NCBI GenBank assembly: GCA_030704615.1
Contig: CM060731.1
Location: 26,040,001-26,104,000 of the forward strand
Origin: Takakia lepidozioides
Lineage: Eukaryota > Streptophyta > Takakiopsida > Takakiales > Takakiaceae
Reading direction: 5' to 3'
Length of the DNA stretch: 64,000 nt
The position numbers and the translations under genes were made by a program. How positions within the stretch are numbered: the first letter of the stretch is position 1; every line of letters begins with the position of its first letter. Below, in pieces: positions 33,851 to 46,084 of this stretch. The notes beneath the pieces are model-generated. The model searched no databases. It saw nothing but the letters and a program-made list of their open reading frames with translations, and was not told the origin of the DNA.

Positions 33851-34670
33851 GTGACACTATAAGGCTCTAGTACTAATTCTAATAGTGACATGGGTGAGCA
33901 CCTGTTGCGGATTAAGGGTCATATCCCAGTGGCTAAGGGCACCTGCACCTGCATCCACCGCAAGAACTCCTATGGTTGGCTGGTCATCAACCCAGCCTCA
34001 CCATAGAAGAAACACTGGTGGTCTTGCTAGTCATCACTCCAGCCTCACCACCGATAGCATACTCTAGGATTGACCGGTGATCAAATCCGGCCTAATCCCT
34101 ATGAAAGCAAGCGCCCATACAAAACCAACATGGCGCACAGTCAAGCATGCAAGTGTGAGGGGGATCCAAACACAAAAAATCAAAACATCAACACCCCCAC
34201 ACCAAAATCCATCTGCAGTGCTGATCCTGCAGAATATCCCAGCCCAAAACCCCGGACTGACTGGCCTCCACCAAGAGAGGCTTTGGCAACTACAAGTACA
34301 AAGTAATGAAAATAGTAAAAAAAAAGAGGGGAAGAATAGAGGCCCGACCAAGCAAGATCTAATCCTGATCTATGTTATCAATTGCCAGACTTCTCTCAAA
34401 GTGCCTCGCTCTGCATGATGGTAGGTGGAGGAGGTATATCTATGTCCAGAAACCTGCCACTAACCTTGTCCCAAGCTACAATAGCTCGCTCTAACCAACC
34501 CTCCTCCTCTTTCTGCCAGGTAGAGACAAAGCAATACTTCTCTATCTCCTGCTCACTGAATACTAAAGAAAATAAAGGTAGGGTCTGACAGTCTCTCAAC
34601 TCGAAAGCTTTGAGACGGTTGTGAGTGTCCTCATTGCGAATGACTGCATCTCGTTCAACAGGGATGCCTC
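33851..34670 (-). other. Leader or LTR-proximal region of gypsy copy 2
   Basis: Upstream (on the minus strand) of gag. The segment 33,930-33,990 matches 21,140-21,210 before gypsy copy 1 (gatgaccagccaaccatagg). A related segment follows at about 34,000-34,050. No clear LTR ends were found. It meets the terminus of element B at 34,671. Confidence 0.5.
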
Positions 34671-34864
34671 GGCGTGAGCCTGGTCACGTGAGCGCGTGAG
34701 CGCAACTGCGCTCACGCCACGTCACCTTGCGCAAATGCCACGTCACGGGGCTCACTCCACGTCATCACACGTGAAGGCCGCGTCACCACGCGCCCAGAAA
34801 GAAGTGGAGTGTATTCCCGCGGATTGGCACCCTTTACGCGGAAACAAGCTGGACGACATAATAA

Positions 34865-35230
34865 AAGGCATTGAATAAAGGATGGATGAATGTACAGTTG
34901 GATGATAAACAGATGGATAAGTGTGAAAAATGAATGTAGATGGATGAATGAGGGATGGATAAGAGTAAAATGGATGAATGTATAATGGATGTTGAGCAAT
35001 GACAAAAATTCATGACAGGAAGATGCATGACCAAATCTTTTGACGAATGCACAACGTATATGAAATGAGTGTGGAAGGTTTGTGGGTGGATTAAAGAGTA
35101 CAGAGGATGAATGTACAATGGATGTTGTACAAAGGAAAAAATTCATGAATGGAGCACGCATGAATACACTGTAGATGAATGCACAATGGATATGAGAAGA
35201 GTCAGGGAGGTTTGTGAGATGGATTCATAC
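34865..35230. repeat. Degenerate ATGGATGAATG tandem repeats near the left end of element B
   Basis: Irregular runs of ggatggatgaatg, aatggatgttg and gaatgcacaatgg. They create a spurious 149-codon minus-strand frame. Two larger units (about 34,985-35,070 and 35,100-35,220) are also alike, for example aatggatgttg-caaaggaaaaaattcatga. Confidence 0.7.
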
Positions 35231-37690
35231 ATATTGCAATTTAAATGAAAGTTGATTCTGTGATTATTATTTGTTCTAAAGGAACAACTACGGTGGAGGA
35301 AGGGGATTCAACGTTTCCAGATAATATGAAAATGAATATTAAAAGAATACAGTTCAGTCTGACTCAGAGTCAGTACAATGTATCCCCGCTTCCTCTGCAT
35401 CTAAGTCTAAGTATTTTAGAACACCAGATCCACGCTGGATACACCTACGCTGGCCACTAAAAAGTCAGGGGATAGGGACTCGGCCGCGTGAAGTGCCATT
35501 GCTTCGGCATAAACAAGAAGCAGAAAATTGGAAAGGGGGCTGTCGAAAACAGACTCGCCAGAAATGACTGTATCTCCTGAAGATCCACCGCTGCCTTTCC
35601 TAAAAGACAGCCTGAAAAATTATTACTGTAACTTTGATGTTATTGAGAAATTGAGTATGACTCCCAAAGAGGGTTTAGCACTTACTCACATGAAAAGTCG
35701 TTGTCGACCTGCTTATCTTCGGGATCGTCATCATTTCGAATTTGAATCCGATCAGTCTGTGTGCCTGAAGTGGAGCCAGACAAAAGGGGGAGGAGCACTG
35801 TGTTGTAGAGGTCAGAATCACCCTCCATGCCAAAAAGGCTTCTTCCGCCTGCCTTGCATGCATGGTAAGTTGCTCCTGCACCAGACATGAGAACATGAAC
35901 AGTTTGGAGGGGGGGATTTAAGCAGATAAAACTGTTGAAAGAAAACCAATTCGGAAGGGAAAAAACGAACCTGTGGACACAGAAAGATCGACCACCCGTG
36001 CAGAGCGGTGGCTGCATGACTCCAGCAGTATTTGCATGAACGCTGGGGACTTTTCCTTTGCACCTCTCCAAGGAGTGCCATCTGGTCTCTTCAGAGTCTG
36101 ACTGGACTGCATGAAGTTGTACAAAATGTCATCGACATGGGGCTCATAGGGGGGGTTGACGAAACAACCCTGGTCAGAAATCTCAAAGCTGCGGATGGAG
36201 GATGTGTCTTTGAGGTGCGAATCCTCCGCAGGCAGATCGCCGAACATCCTCGTCTGCCAAAGATAGCAGGTTAGTGTGGTAAACACAATCTATAGTGGAA
36301 GTGTGTACATCGGCTATTCAGAACTCAGACACAAAAAAATCATGAATCGGTGATGATCGGTGTCGATCATAAACATTCTACTAGAGTGGAGCTGCAGAGA
36401 AAATTAAAACTCATGATCAAAGCACAAGCAGAAGGGAGACGGCATACCAGCTGACCAGGGAAACCCCCTTTCACAAGGTAGAGGCTGTTCACACAATTCC
36501 ATGTGCGCAAAACTTCAAACCCTGAAGACTTGAGGTATGATGCCAATGCCCGACGACTATCATTGTCACATGACTGAAAAAAGCAGAAGTGTCCTTGCAT
36601 CAGAGAGGAAGTTGTTACAGAACCCGAACACCCAACTCCAGTAGTTGTCCTCGAATTTGTTCCAGCCTGGCGTCTTGCCCTTTGGAAGAACTTCTGGCAG
36701 CCTGGCCATCCGGGATGTCGAGAATGACAATGTCGGCCGCATAAGTTTTTGCACACCGCACACGAAGGTGGGACCTGTGCTCACCTGTAACAGACATGTT
36801 TTTTATAAGAATGATGGCAAGATTGTTTTCAAAGAACGAGACTGAAATACTGCCAACGAAACTTTCAGAGAAAAAGGAAAGAAACTGGAATTCTCACCAG
36901 ATTGAGGAATGAGATTATATTGTCCCAGGTAGGGGATGGCACCCCAGTGTATCCTCTCTTTCGACTCTGCATCATCGAAAGCCAACCCTCATTGACAATT
37001 TTCATCACTCCTGCCGAATCAGAACGGGAAGGGTGTGGCTTGGCATCGAACACGCACTGAAGAGTGCGGGTATATCTTCCAGCAGTAAAGTCCTGCCCAC
37101 TCTCCATCTCCTTTTCATTCTCCTTCCCCTTGTCCTTTTCCTTCTCTTTGGACTTGTCTTTGTCCTTTGGTTTTGCTGGTGAGATGGCTATGACATCAAC
37201 AGCCTTGTCTTTTGGTTTGCGGCCCGCCTTCTTTCCCTTCTGCGGCGTTCCCTGAGCATCAGGCTCCTTGGCAGCCAATGTTGCTATGTTTCGTTATACT
37301 CTTCGTCAGTCAAAGGCGCCCAGCATCTCAGCGTTATTGTTCAAGTATTTCATATGCTGTTCTTGAAAGGTCGTGTGCTCAGGTGGGCAGTCAAGGTACC
37401 ACCCACAGTCTCTGAAGTGAGAAGGACTCCAGTCCTTCAATATCCCTGCAGTATACATGGTTGGATCGTTTGCAGGGTCCGACCACATGTCAAGATAGTC
37501 GGAAATTCCGCTCAGGTGATTTCCTTCCATAAGCACATATTTCGTGTACCTGAAAAAAGGAGATAAATCCCAACCCACAAAAGCGCTCAGTGAGTAAGAT
37601 GCAAGTAGAACAGAATGAAAAAACATAGATTGAAATGGCTCTGAGAACTGCTCCAAGGACCTTTCAGGACCACACTACTGCTCCAGATAT

Positions 37691-38412
37691 GAATGTCGTC
37701 AACGCCATTCAAAACATTCCATTCAATGATACTGTAAATACACCTCAATCCAGGTGAATGCAAATTATCGTTAGGAATGACACAGACATAGAAGTGAATG
37801 TCGTCAACGACATTCACTAATGAAGCCTAATTATTACTTAAATGAAGCAAAATCACAGCGATGGAAATCATAAAATCGAGTAAGGAACCCTCCAGGAAAA
37901 CTCAATGCACATTCATAACGAACATATCACTGAGGACCTCACAACATCACTGTATGTGAATGGCGTCAACGTCATTCACAAAAATACCAAAAAGAAACCA
38001 ATTACTTAGCTCCCAATCCATGTAAATTCAAATTGTTGCTGTTGAATAATATAGACACAGAAGTGAATGTCGTCAACGACATTCACTTTGCATTTCTCAT
38101 AACAGAGCTTATCAAGCCTCCAGATTCCTCGCAAGAGGCAAAAACAATGCAGAACAACTGAATGTCTGCATTGACATTCAGCAAAATGAAGTGAGGAACC
38201 CTCACTGTAACCTCTATGGACATTACAAAAATTTACATAACTCTGAGGACCTCTCACCAACTCCTATGTGAATGTCGTCAACGCCATTCAAGGACATTAT
38301 CAATTCTAATCAGGGACACTATAATTACACCCTTAGATCCTAACCAGGTGAATTCATATACTCGCTTAAGAATGACTCAGACAAAGAAGTGAATGTTGTC
38401 AACGACATTCAA
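37691..38412. repeat. Seven palindromic repeats in an intron of the element B methyltransferase gene
   Basis: Palindromes at 37,691, 37,794, 37,956, 38,063, 38,159, 38,268 and 38,389. Two (37,794 and 38,063) are perfect, with 11-bp arms GTGAATGTCGT about a central CA. Intervals are 96-162 bp, and the intron looks like about three tandem units of roughly 300 bp with two palindromes each (shared caggtgaat and agacatagaagtg segments). Confidence 0.88.
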
Positions 38413-40273
38413 TCTGGATCTATGATTGCAATCCTTATGAAGCCACATTTTTTCCCAAAAAAAAACAGTAGAGTTTCAAGTATGACATTGCACCTGTACA
38501 CAACTCGCATCATGGCCCACTCTCCTCCAACCTGACTGTCAAAGTCGTTGGACCGTAAAATGTTACCATCTTTGGAGAACTCCCGGAAAAAACAGTATCT
38601 CCAGGTGAGACCTCTCCACTTCCTTATGTATGCCTCAATGACATTTGGGGAGGGAAACAATCGAAATGTTTAGGTCCTTCAAAGTCTGATCCAGCACAAT
38701 GACGGCGCGCTTTTCGAGCTGCAAATAGTATATTGTCAGAATTGCAAAAAATACTCATCACATACTTGAAGAGAAGAAAACCATGTTTGAATACACACCT
38801 GACTCCAAAATGTAGCCTTGTGGAGCCAGTTATCAAACACCAAATCACTGATTCCTTCCACCTTTGTGCCAGGCTGTATGGTGCTCTTTGGGAACTGATT
38901 CAAGTCCTTTACTGTTTGATCTGAGTTCCATATCTCCAGCCACCTTATTTTTGTTTGTGGGTCGACCATCGATATGGCCAGCCGGTGCAATTTTCCTGCT
39001 GCATCTCCGGATGCACATGCTTGTCATAGTGTGTTTTGATCTGCTGAAGGAACTCAGGACCAAGTCCAGGATCTACTATTCTAAGCTGCTTTCCGAAGGC
39101 GGACATCAATTTGGTTCTTCGCATTTCAAACTCCTTCTTTATTGCAGCTTCCACACCCTTTGATGTCCTTAGTTCTTCTGGTGTAGTGCGGTAATATTCG
39201 GATTTTCCCTTCTCAGCTGCCTCTGCCAGTTCTTGCTGCATTGATTCAAGTAGTGATTAGCTCCGAAGGGACTACAAACATGTATTCGAAAAGTAAACAG
39301 AGTACAGACTCGGGCTTACCGCATACATGTACTCCAAAAACGCCTCTTGTGTCAAAGAATACCAAGTGCCTGCAGCTCTTCCTGTTTCGCACTTCTTGAT
39401 GATATTGGGTGGTAGTACTGTCCGAAAATCATCCAGCTTCATCAGACCAATCCTCTGAATTCGGAATAGTGTGTGAACCAAGCTTGTTGTCACATGCGAT
39501 TCTCTGTCGGTCTGCAAAACATTGGAAACATTGCATTCCTTAACACTGTTTTTTGAGGATTAATAAGACACTACAAAGGGAATGAAATCTCCTGGATGAC
39601 TACTTGTTCACGTCGTGCATAGCTGTAAGAAGCCTAGCGATGTCGTTTCCAGGATCCAAAACCATTGCCTCCACAGCAACATGCTTGTCTTTGTCTTTCG
39701 CATGGTGTTTCTGAATGTATCCCATCTATGCCAGCAATCGGTGGTTGCCGTCCCAGACGTAGAACATGTGGTTGCAGAATTGCTGGGTGTTCTTTCCCAT
39801 CATGAGGCCCAGCTCGAACTCCTCATTGGCATCTTTCCAGCACTCATCCCAGTTATCACTGATCTCTGGAGACACTAATGTGCTTTTTCCCATTTATATC
39901 CGTCAGTGACACATAAAAAACTTGTGCACCAAGTCTATATCCATGCACAAAATCACTCTCCAATTTTGTTGTCATGGGAAAGAGGTGGACGCACAACAGG
40001 CATTGATATCATCCGGCACAGAGGTATGTCCAGACGCCCTCCAGATACGAGCATGTCCCTTATAACCTCCTGAGAGTTTACCTTCTGGAATTACATGAGT
40101 TCTTTCACCTTGTCAAGGTAGTGCACTTCAGATTCATCTGCTTCATTTGTATTCTCTGAGCTTTTTGCGGACTCGTCCCCATCTCCAGATCCTTTCCCCT
40201 CTGATCCTGTAGGCTTCGACCTCACAATTTTCTGCACGATGCCATTCAGTTCTGACTGAGTGATTTGCAAATA

Positions 40274-40900
40274 GTGAATGGCGGTAACGACCATCACTCT
40301 GTCTCAAAGAAACTCACCATGAATGGTGTGAAAGAATTCAGTACAATCTACACAAGCAAAGCTGATACTGCCGTATTCAAAACAAAAGCGAGAGCGATAG
40401 CGAACGGCGTTACCGACAATCACAAAAGATAACGACCTGCCGGATCGGTGTTGTGTAATGACATATATGTGCAACTGATTGGCGGCAACGACATTCAGTA
40501 TAGTTTAGGGCGGACAGTAAGTGCAGATTATTCAGATTGACTCCACTGTGATTATCGTCGCCGGCATGGGAAGAGGAAGGACTGCTTCAAAGGCAATCAG
40601 ACAGACTGTATGGTCTGAACAACGATGATTGGCAAAATGCCGACCCTCACTCTCTCTTTAAACACATAGGTACATAAATCTCATGAGGAGAATCGAATGG
40701 CGTTAACGACGCTCGCAATTCAGTAGTTCCTGCTAAAGAAGGGAAGAGGAAGGACTCCTTGAAAGGCAATCAGACAGACTGTATGATCTGAACACCAGTG
40801 AATGACTGTACCGATAGTCACCAACTCATTGTGCGGTAAACCCTTCGCAGAGGAGTAGAAAACAAATCACCTTTGTGATGGTCGGTAGCGACAATCCCTG
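40274..40900. repeat. Degenerate palindromes in intron 1 of the element B methyltransferase gene
   Basis: About eight related dyads (40,274; 40,403; 40,478; 40,549; 40,627; 40,695; 40,798; 40,875) with cores such as GGCGGTAACGACC, GGCGTTACCGAC and GGTCGGTAGCGAC. Less perfect than in the 38-kb intron. A segment containing ggaaggact and aggcaatcagacagactgtatg is also duplicated (40,570 and 40,745). Confidence 0.65.
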
Positions 40901-41363
40901 TCTGGGACATTCCACTCAATCTCTACGCATATCTTCAACAATGAAATGTAAGTTAGATAATACTTACTGGCGCCTTCTTAGGTTTTGAAATTTGATCCCC
41001 TTCTGCAGGTTTCCTCTTCCCTCTCACATCTGCTGGAATTTCTGTCTGCGCTAGGGTTTCTGGACCTTCTCCTGGTTCGGCGTTCCGCGTGCTTCCACCT
41101 CCTTCAGTATCCCTACAAATCATCTCTGCCTCCACAGGCTGGCGCACTCTTATCGCCGACTGTGTCACAGCCGCTGCCTCAGTCTCCGTCTGCTCTTCTG
41201 AATCTGTCTCCGCGTTCACCTGCTGCCTTGGCCCTGTGTTCTCCAACAAACGACGCCTCGTCATTTGCTCTCTTGCTCTGCGTCTCTCTCTAAGGGAAGT
41301 AAAATAAAGAGACTTTCTTCTCTTTCGTATTGTAGAAGGAACCCTCTCCAGCTTGACTACCAC

Positions 41364-42120
41364 TCTCCCTCTAAGCGCGAAAAGTAGAAAAACGCAGTGA
41401 CTCCCGATTTCTTGCGGGATTGCCTGCGTTCTTGCGTGTCTCTAGAAGCATCGGATTCCCTCTCGCGTGACCGTTACACATAGTCGTTCCCTTATTAGTG
41501 CAAATGCCAGCAATTGGTGTACAGCTGTTCGTATTCAGTTATGGATGTCTGACGTGTGTCGCCCAAAAAAAACGGCGTGTTCTTTATTAGAACGGTTTCA
41601 ATATTTAAAAATAACAGCGAATCCCAGAAATCTTGGCGCACAGTCTTACACAAATAAATGTAAATGAACGAGAGTTTGATGACAAATCTTGGAATATCAT
41701 ACACGGTCATCCTTGTTAGCCAAACCCCACATTCGTTTCACATTTGGAACTTTCCAGGTGCGCATGATCATTGGTAGTAGTATAAAGATACATTTACTTA
41801 ATCTGCAATCCCATTCTCAGATCCTGTGGCATGCTTCCAGGAAGTCGGCTTTGTTTTTGGGTTTATTGATGAGGTTCTGGTTAACGGTTTTACAGCTGCC
41901 GACACTGCACCTAGGGATACTCTGACCACTAGGCCCACAAGAAAAGTAATTAAAATGGACGGTTGCATATCTGGAAAGAATAACATAATATGCACAGTCG
42001 TTGTCTGAGCTTCCTCCGTCATATTCTCTGCTCATTCTTGAACTGTGTTCTGGAGACATAAGTAAACTTATTTACACTAGATCTGCGATAGCAAGGTACA
42101 AACGTACGCGAGGAAGAAAG
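41364..42120. promoter_or_regulatory. Bidirectional intergenic spacer of element B
   Basis: 757 bp between the two divergent ATGs, near the length of the corresponding spacer in element A. No strong core-promoter motif stands out. Its role as a shared promoter is inferred from position only. Confidence 0.5.
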
Positions 42121-42999
42121 ATGGCTTCCTCTGAAGCGGAGTTCTTCTCTGACGACAAACCAATGCCGTTCTCCCAGGAAGTCCATGACAATGGATTTGC
42201 AATTGTTCTGGAACATGTCTTGGCTACCCATTTTCAGCTGCAGAATGGCTCCATCTTTTTGGAGAAAGAGGTGTACGATCTTAAAGGGAAGTTGTTGAAA
42301 TACTCTTTCCAAAACCGTGATGAGACGGCTCATATCAGCCAGTGGAGAGTGCGTCCTGGTCCATACAGAGTACTTGGAGAGCCTCGGCGAAAGTCCCTTG
42401 GGTCATATGTGACGCCCGGGACTGCTGCTTCGGTCGTTGAAGACAAGAGGGAGGTGGTGGTGAAAAAAGAACAGACGTCCTCCACTCCAATTGTTGAGCT
42501 TTCGGATTCTTCCGATGATGACATAAGTAAAATTCCAAATCTAGTCCTTCCTACTGTGGTTGGAGAAGCTGATGAAGAAGAGATTTGTAGTGTCATTCCA
42601 AAATTGCGGGCGATGGGAGGAATGGCTGGATTCAAAAGTGAATTGCGGGGAATTGATTGGGAATCTTTGAAGCAGGTACCTGTGAAGTTCTTGCCGGAGA
42701 CTTTTGATGGCGATATCCTATTCGAGCTGCCTCCTCCTCCGCAAGTTGGAGGTGTAACAATCATGATGCATGGAATGGACAAGAAATACGACGGGCACCC
42801 GTGGTGCAGAACAAAAACATCCAATATTCAGAATGATGACAAGCTTGTTTTTAGGAGGACAGTTTGCAATGGACACCTTAGGTGTGATAATTTGAATTGC
42901 CACTACAACAAATTGCGGCTTGTACATCTCTGTGTTATGACTGCAAATGCAGTCATGGAAGCCATTTACGACTTCCTGACTCTGCAGACGTAAAGACCT

Positions 43000-43360
43000 A
43001 GTCAGTTGTGACATGGCAAATATGACTCTCCAGGCTGGCTGTCACGTGGCGCCAGAGCAGCTGTGGGGGTAGTCATACATGCTGGCTTTACTAAATGACT
43101 GAACGGACAGTGTAGTCCATGTCAGCGGCTGTGCAAGAGTGGCACGTGCTCGATGCAGGAAATGACACGTGGCAGAGTGTTTAGCTCTCCATGACTGCGA
43201 ACTATGACTACGGGTGTGCTAATCCGGTTGCAACACGTGGCGCGTTGCAGTTTTTACACGTGGTCCATCAGCAGATTGACATGTGTCATGATGGGTGTTT
43301 TTTTGGGGTGTATTGCTATTTTTTTACATATTTGTATTTCTGCCACGTGGTGTAGTACTA
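43000..43360. repeat. Subterminal ACACGTGGC motifs of the CACTA element
   Basis: CACGTGGC or close forms occur at about 43,042, 43,143, 43,168, 43,233, 43,256 and 43,343. Short motif clusters like this are normal transposase-binding sites in CACTA ends. The sequence is also a G-box core. Confidence 0.6.
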
Positions 43361-44100
43361 TTAGGGAGTGAAAATAGATGTAGTCATTATTATGACTATA
43401 ATAGCAGTCATGTACATGTCTATTACAACAATGAAATATAATATATAATACAAAGAGAACAAGGCAGCAAGACATAACTGCAACAAGCTGAGCAAACCAA
43501 GAGATTGCATACCATCTCTATTTACCAATCTATTTATCATTATCATTTTTGTTGCGATCTAAAAATACATTAAATAGTCGCATGTTCTCATGTGAATTAT
43601 TTTGTCTAACTATAACACTTTGAAAAGTGTTCACCCAGAATCTTCTAACTACTCATGTATTCCATCAATCTGCAACCCATCAAAAACGGCTTGCATGGCT
43701 TTAAGAATTACTACAGCAAGGACATTTGTTTGTTTTCCAAGTTCTTGCATAAGATGCACCAACCAATATTGCATTGTGAGACACTCACTCGCTATACTCC
43801 AAAGCGTTGAGGGAAGGTCACTGAGCAACCTGCCAAGGCGGAAACAATTAAGAGAATTATCTAATACCATATATGAAAAACCAATGCCAGTGTTGTTTAT
43901 GGTAACTTCTATCCCATGTCCTAAACAAACCAAAGCAAAAAGGTTGGTGTGTATTGGCGAAGTCGTCAGATACCTCACAAAGAAACATGCACTAAAAATG
44001 AAACCCAGGATGATAGGAAGGTCACTCACGTTTATACAAAGACATCTTGCCCATTGCCCAACACCCTGCGTCACCCACACTCTATCACTATTCCTTTAGC
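43361..44100. other. CACTA interior, nothing recognised
   Basis: AT-rich to 43.6 kb, then an open stretch on both strands (43,602-44,099 plus; 43,649-44,080 minus) without recognisable domains. Confidence 0.35.
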
Positions 44101-44190
44101 TATCCATGCCTCTGCACAAATCAAGCATTCATCCTTGCCTTGCTGCTAGCAGCTGACAATGACAACCTACATTTGTTCTAGGAAACACCC
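44100..44190 (+). repeat. Dispersed 90-bp repeat, copy 1 of 3, inside the CACTA element
   Basis: Contains atgcctctgcacaaatca and tgctagcagctgacaatgac. Copies also at 44,668-44,755 and 45,930-46,030. Companion segments with agggtgaaatgtgttgaaga at 44,470, 44,770, 46,100 and 46,510 show that a larger unit of about 0.3-0.5 kb was duplicated. Confidence 0.75.
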
Positions 44191-44815
44191 AACTCAGCGT
44201 AGCACACTAGTTCCTATGCTGAATTGCGTCTGCTACTCTCTGAAATGTAGCAGGCATTCACCTTTCTGCCCCGGTTGACCCATCAGTGACTGGGCTCAGA
44301 AGTATTTATTCCACAGCTTCTCCTCATCTCTGTTACCTATTTTTTGACACTTTCCTGTTGTCACATTGGCAGTATCATGTCAAAGTCACTCCAAACTAGA
44401 TTCACTCAACCAGCTAACTTGCAGAATTGAACATGTAAATTTAGGGCCGATTCTGATAAGAGGGAAAAACAGGGTGAAATGTGTTGAAGAAGATGCCTTC
44501 ATTAGCAGTGCCTGATTTTATCACTTGTGCCGCTGCTCCCAGTTGACCATCTACCCATGAAGGTTTCTTGTAGCTATTGATCCACAGGGAATCACAGGTA
44601 ATCTTGTGCTTGAAATCTGGCCTTCTTGGATGAATCTGGACCCACACGAAATCCCTGCTCCTTCAGCTATCCATGCCTCTGCACAAATCATGCATACATC
44701 CTCGCCTTGCTGCTAGCAGCTGACAATGACAGCCTAGAATTGTCAAAGCAAACACTAGCAGGGAAAACAGGGTGAAATATGTTGAAGAAGGTACCTTCAT
44801 CCTTTTCTCCATCAT

Positions 44816-45302
44816 TTGCTTTCAGGTGTCCAAAGCCCCATCCCGCGCTCCTGCTCTGCACACCCTTCAAGCATCGCATTCCACGACACCACATCTAGTT
44901 CAGCCATAGTGTTGAACACTCCCTTGGCATCCTCAATGCTCCCACATTTAGCATACATGGCCACCAGAGCCATGTTCAGGATGACATCTGGTACAATTGC
45001 AAATTTGATGATGTCACCAGGGATCTTTTTGCCCTTTTCCAAGGCTGCAGACGCACTGCAAACGCACGCAAACGTAATGTCGGCGGCCTTCACCCCTTCC
45101 CCATCATTTTCTCAAAGGTTGGAGCCTCCATCCCGCACCCCAGCTGTGCATACCCAGCAAGCATCGCACTCCACGACACCACATCTCGTTCAGCCACAGT
45201 GTTGAACACTCCCTTTGCATCCTCAATGCACCCACAATTGGCGTACATGTCCACCAGGGCAGGGGCAGTGTTCAAAAGGACATGTGGTAATTTGACAGGC
45301 AT
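44816..45302 (-). pseudogene. PPR protein gene fragment (PLS-type repeats) captured in the CACTA element
   Basis: Reading on the minus strand: ALVDMYANCGCIEDAKGVFN, RDVVSWSAMLAGYAQ, FEKMMGKG, a one-base frameshift at about 45,092, VKAADITFACVC, ALEKGKKIPGDII, LVAMYAKCGSIEDAKGVFN and LDVVSWNAMLEG. This is about one and a half P-L-S periods of an organelle-targeted pentatricopeptide repeat protein, a family that binds and edits organellar RNA and is expanded in land plants. Both ends are cut and no DYW domain is present. Capture of gene pieces by CACTA elements is known in plants. Confidence 0.75.
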
Positions 45303-46084
45303 TCACCTCCTAACTTGGCTATTCCCAACCCATCCTGCCATTGGCAAGAGATTCCACAGAAACTGATAGTTGTCTGTTTGACTGTATAACTATGTATCTC
45401 TTGCTTTCTTACAGCTTGTACTGTGACACGCGTAATGCTCTTGTTGTGTTGAATCATTTCACGCCTTCAGGTTTCAGAACAAACATTACCGTCTTTCTTT
45501 ATCAGACATGTGCACCAAGACAGAATCTCACCAAAAGATTGTTGGTGTTCAACAGTACCATACATGAAGATAACTAGCACCAAAAGGGCATATGAAGCTT
45601 ATTCTGCTCTCCATTGGTATTAACTTGCACCAGGACTTTCAATGGCTGTCTTCCAGTCCACCCACGGCCCGCTGTAAATGGCTTGCAACCTACAGATTTT
45701 CAAGAGAGCTGATTACCATGACAATTTCAAAACTGGCTTTACAAACCTAATAATTCAAGCATAATCAACATTCACGCTAAGGAAGCTTTACAAGCATCGT
45801 GTTGCGAGTAAAGCCTTGGCAATGTCACCAGGAAATCCCTGGCTGAATGGATGACACTGAAATAATGGAGCTTGAAATCCGGCCCTCTTGGACGAATTTG
45901 GGCCCACACTCTATCCCTGCTCCTTCAGCTATCTATGCCTCTGCACAAAATCCTTCAGCTATCTATGCATACATCCTTGCCTTCCTGCTAGCAGCTGACA
46001 ATGACAGCCTAGAATTGTTCCAGCAAACACCCCCAACCCTACTTATCAACGAGCAATGAGCTAACTTACAAAATTCAATATGCA

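Larger units (their letters stand above)
35682..41363 (-). pseudogene. Element B ParB-like/DNA amino-methyltransferase gene, broken
   Basis: Same exon order as copy A. Exon 1 (41,363 to about 40,968) encodes RKRRKSLYFTS and an acidic/basic linker. The ParB-like part keeps MFYVWDGNHRLLA, but the next codon is TAG where a Trp is expected; the domain ends RLLTAMHDVNK. Then HTLFRIQRIGLM (39,480), IRWLEIWNSD (38,940), YCFFREFSKD (38,570), MYTAGILKDWS (37,460), a Lys/Glu/Asp-rich tract (KDKDKSKEKEKDK), motif IV DIPDG (36,705-36,719), GFEVLRTWNCVNS, PWRGAKEKSPAFM, motif I VVDLSVSTG (35,971-35,999) and GRSLFGMEGD. A one-base indel near 39,000 and another near 36,700 break it. Ends DFSCE. Confidence 0.75.

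Noticed and set aside
34712-35161. 149-codon minus-strand open frame (HSSFIHFTLIHPS-rich)
   Set aside because: It is created by the ATGGATGAATG tandem repeats read in reverse.
43602-44099. 165-codon plus-strand and overlapping 143-codon minus-strand frames in the CACTA interior
   Set aside because: No recognisable domain on either strand and no support for a gene. May be captured non-coding or decayed DNA.
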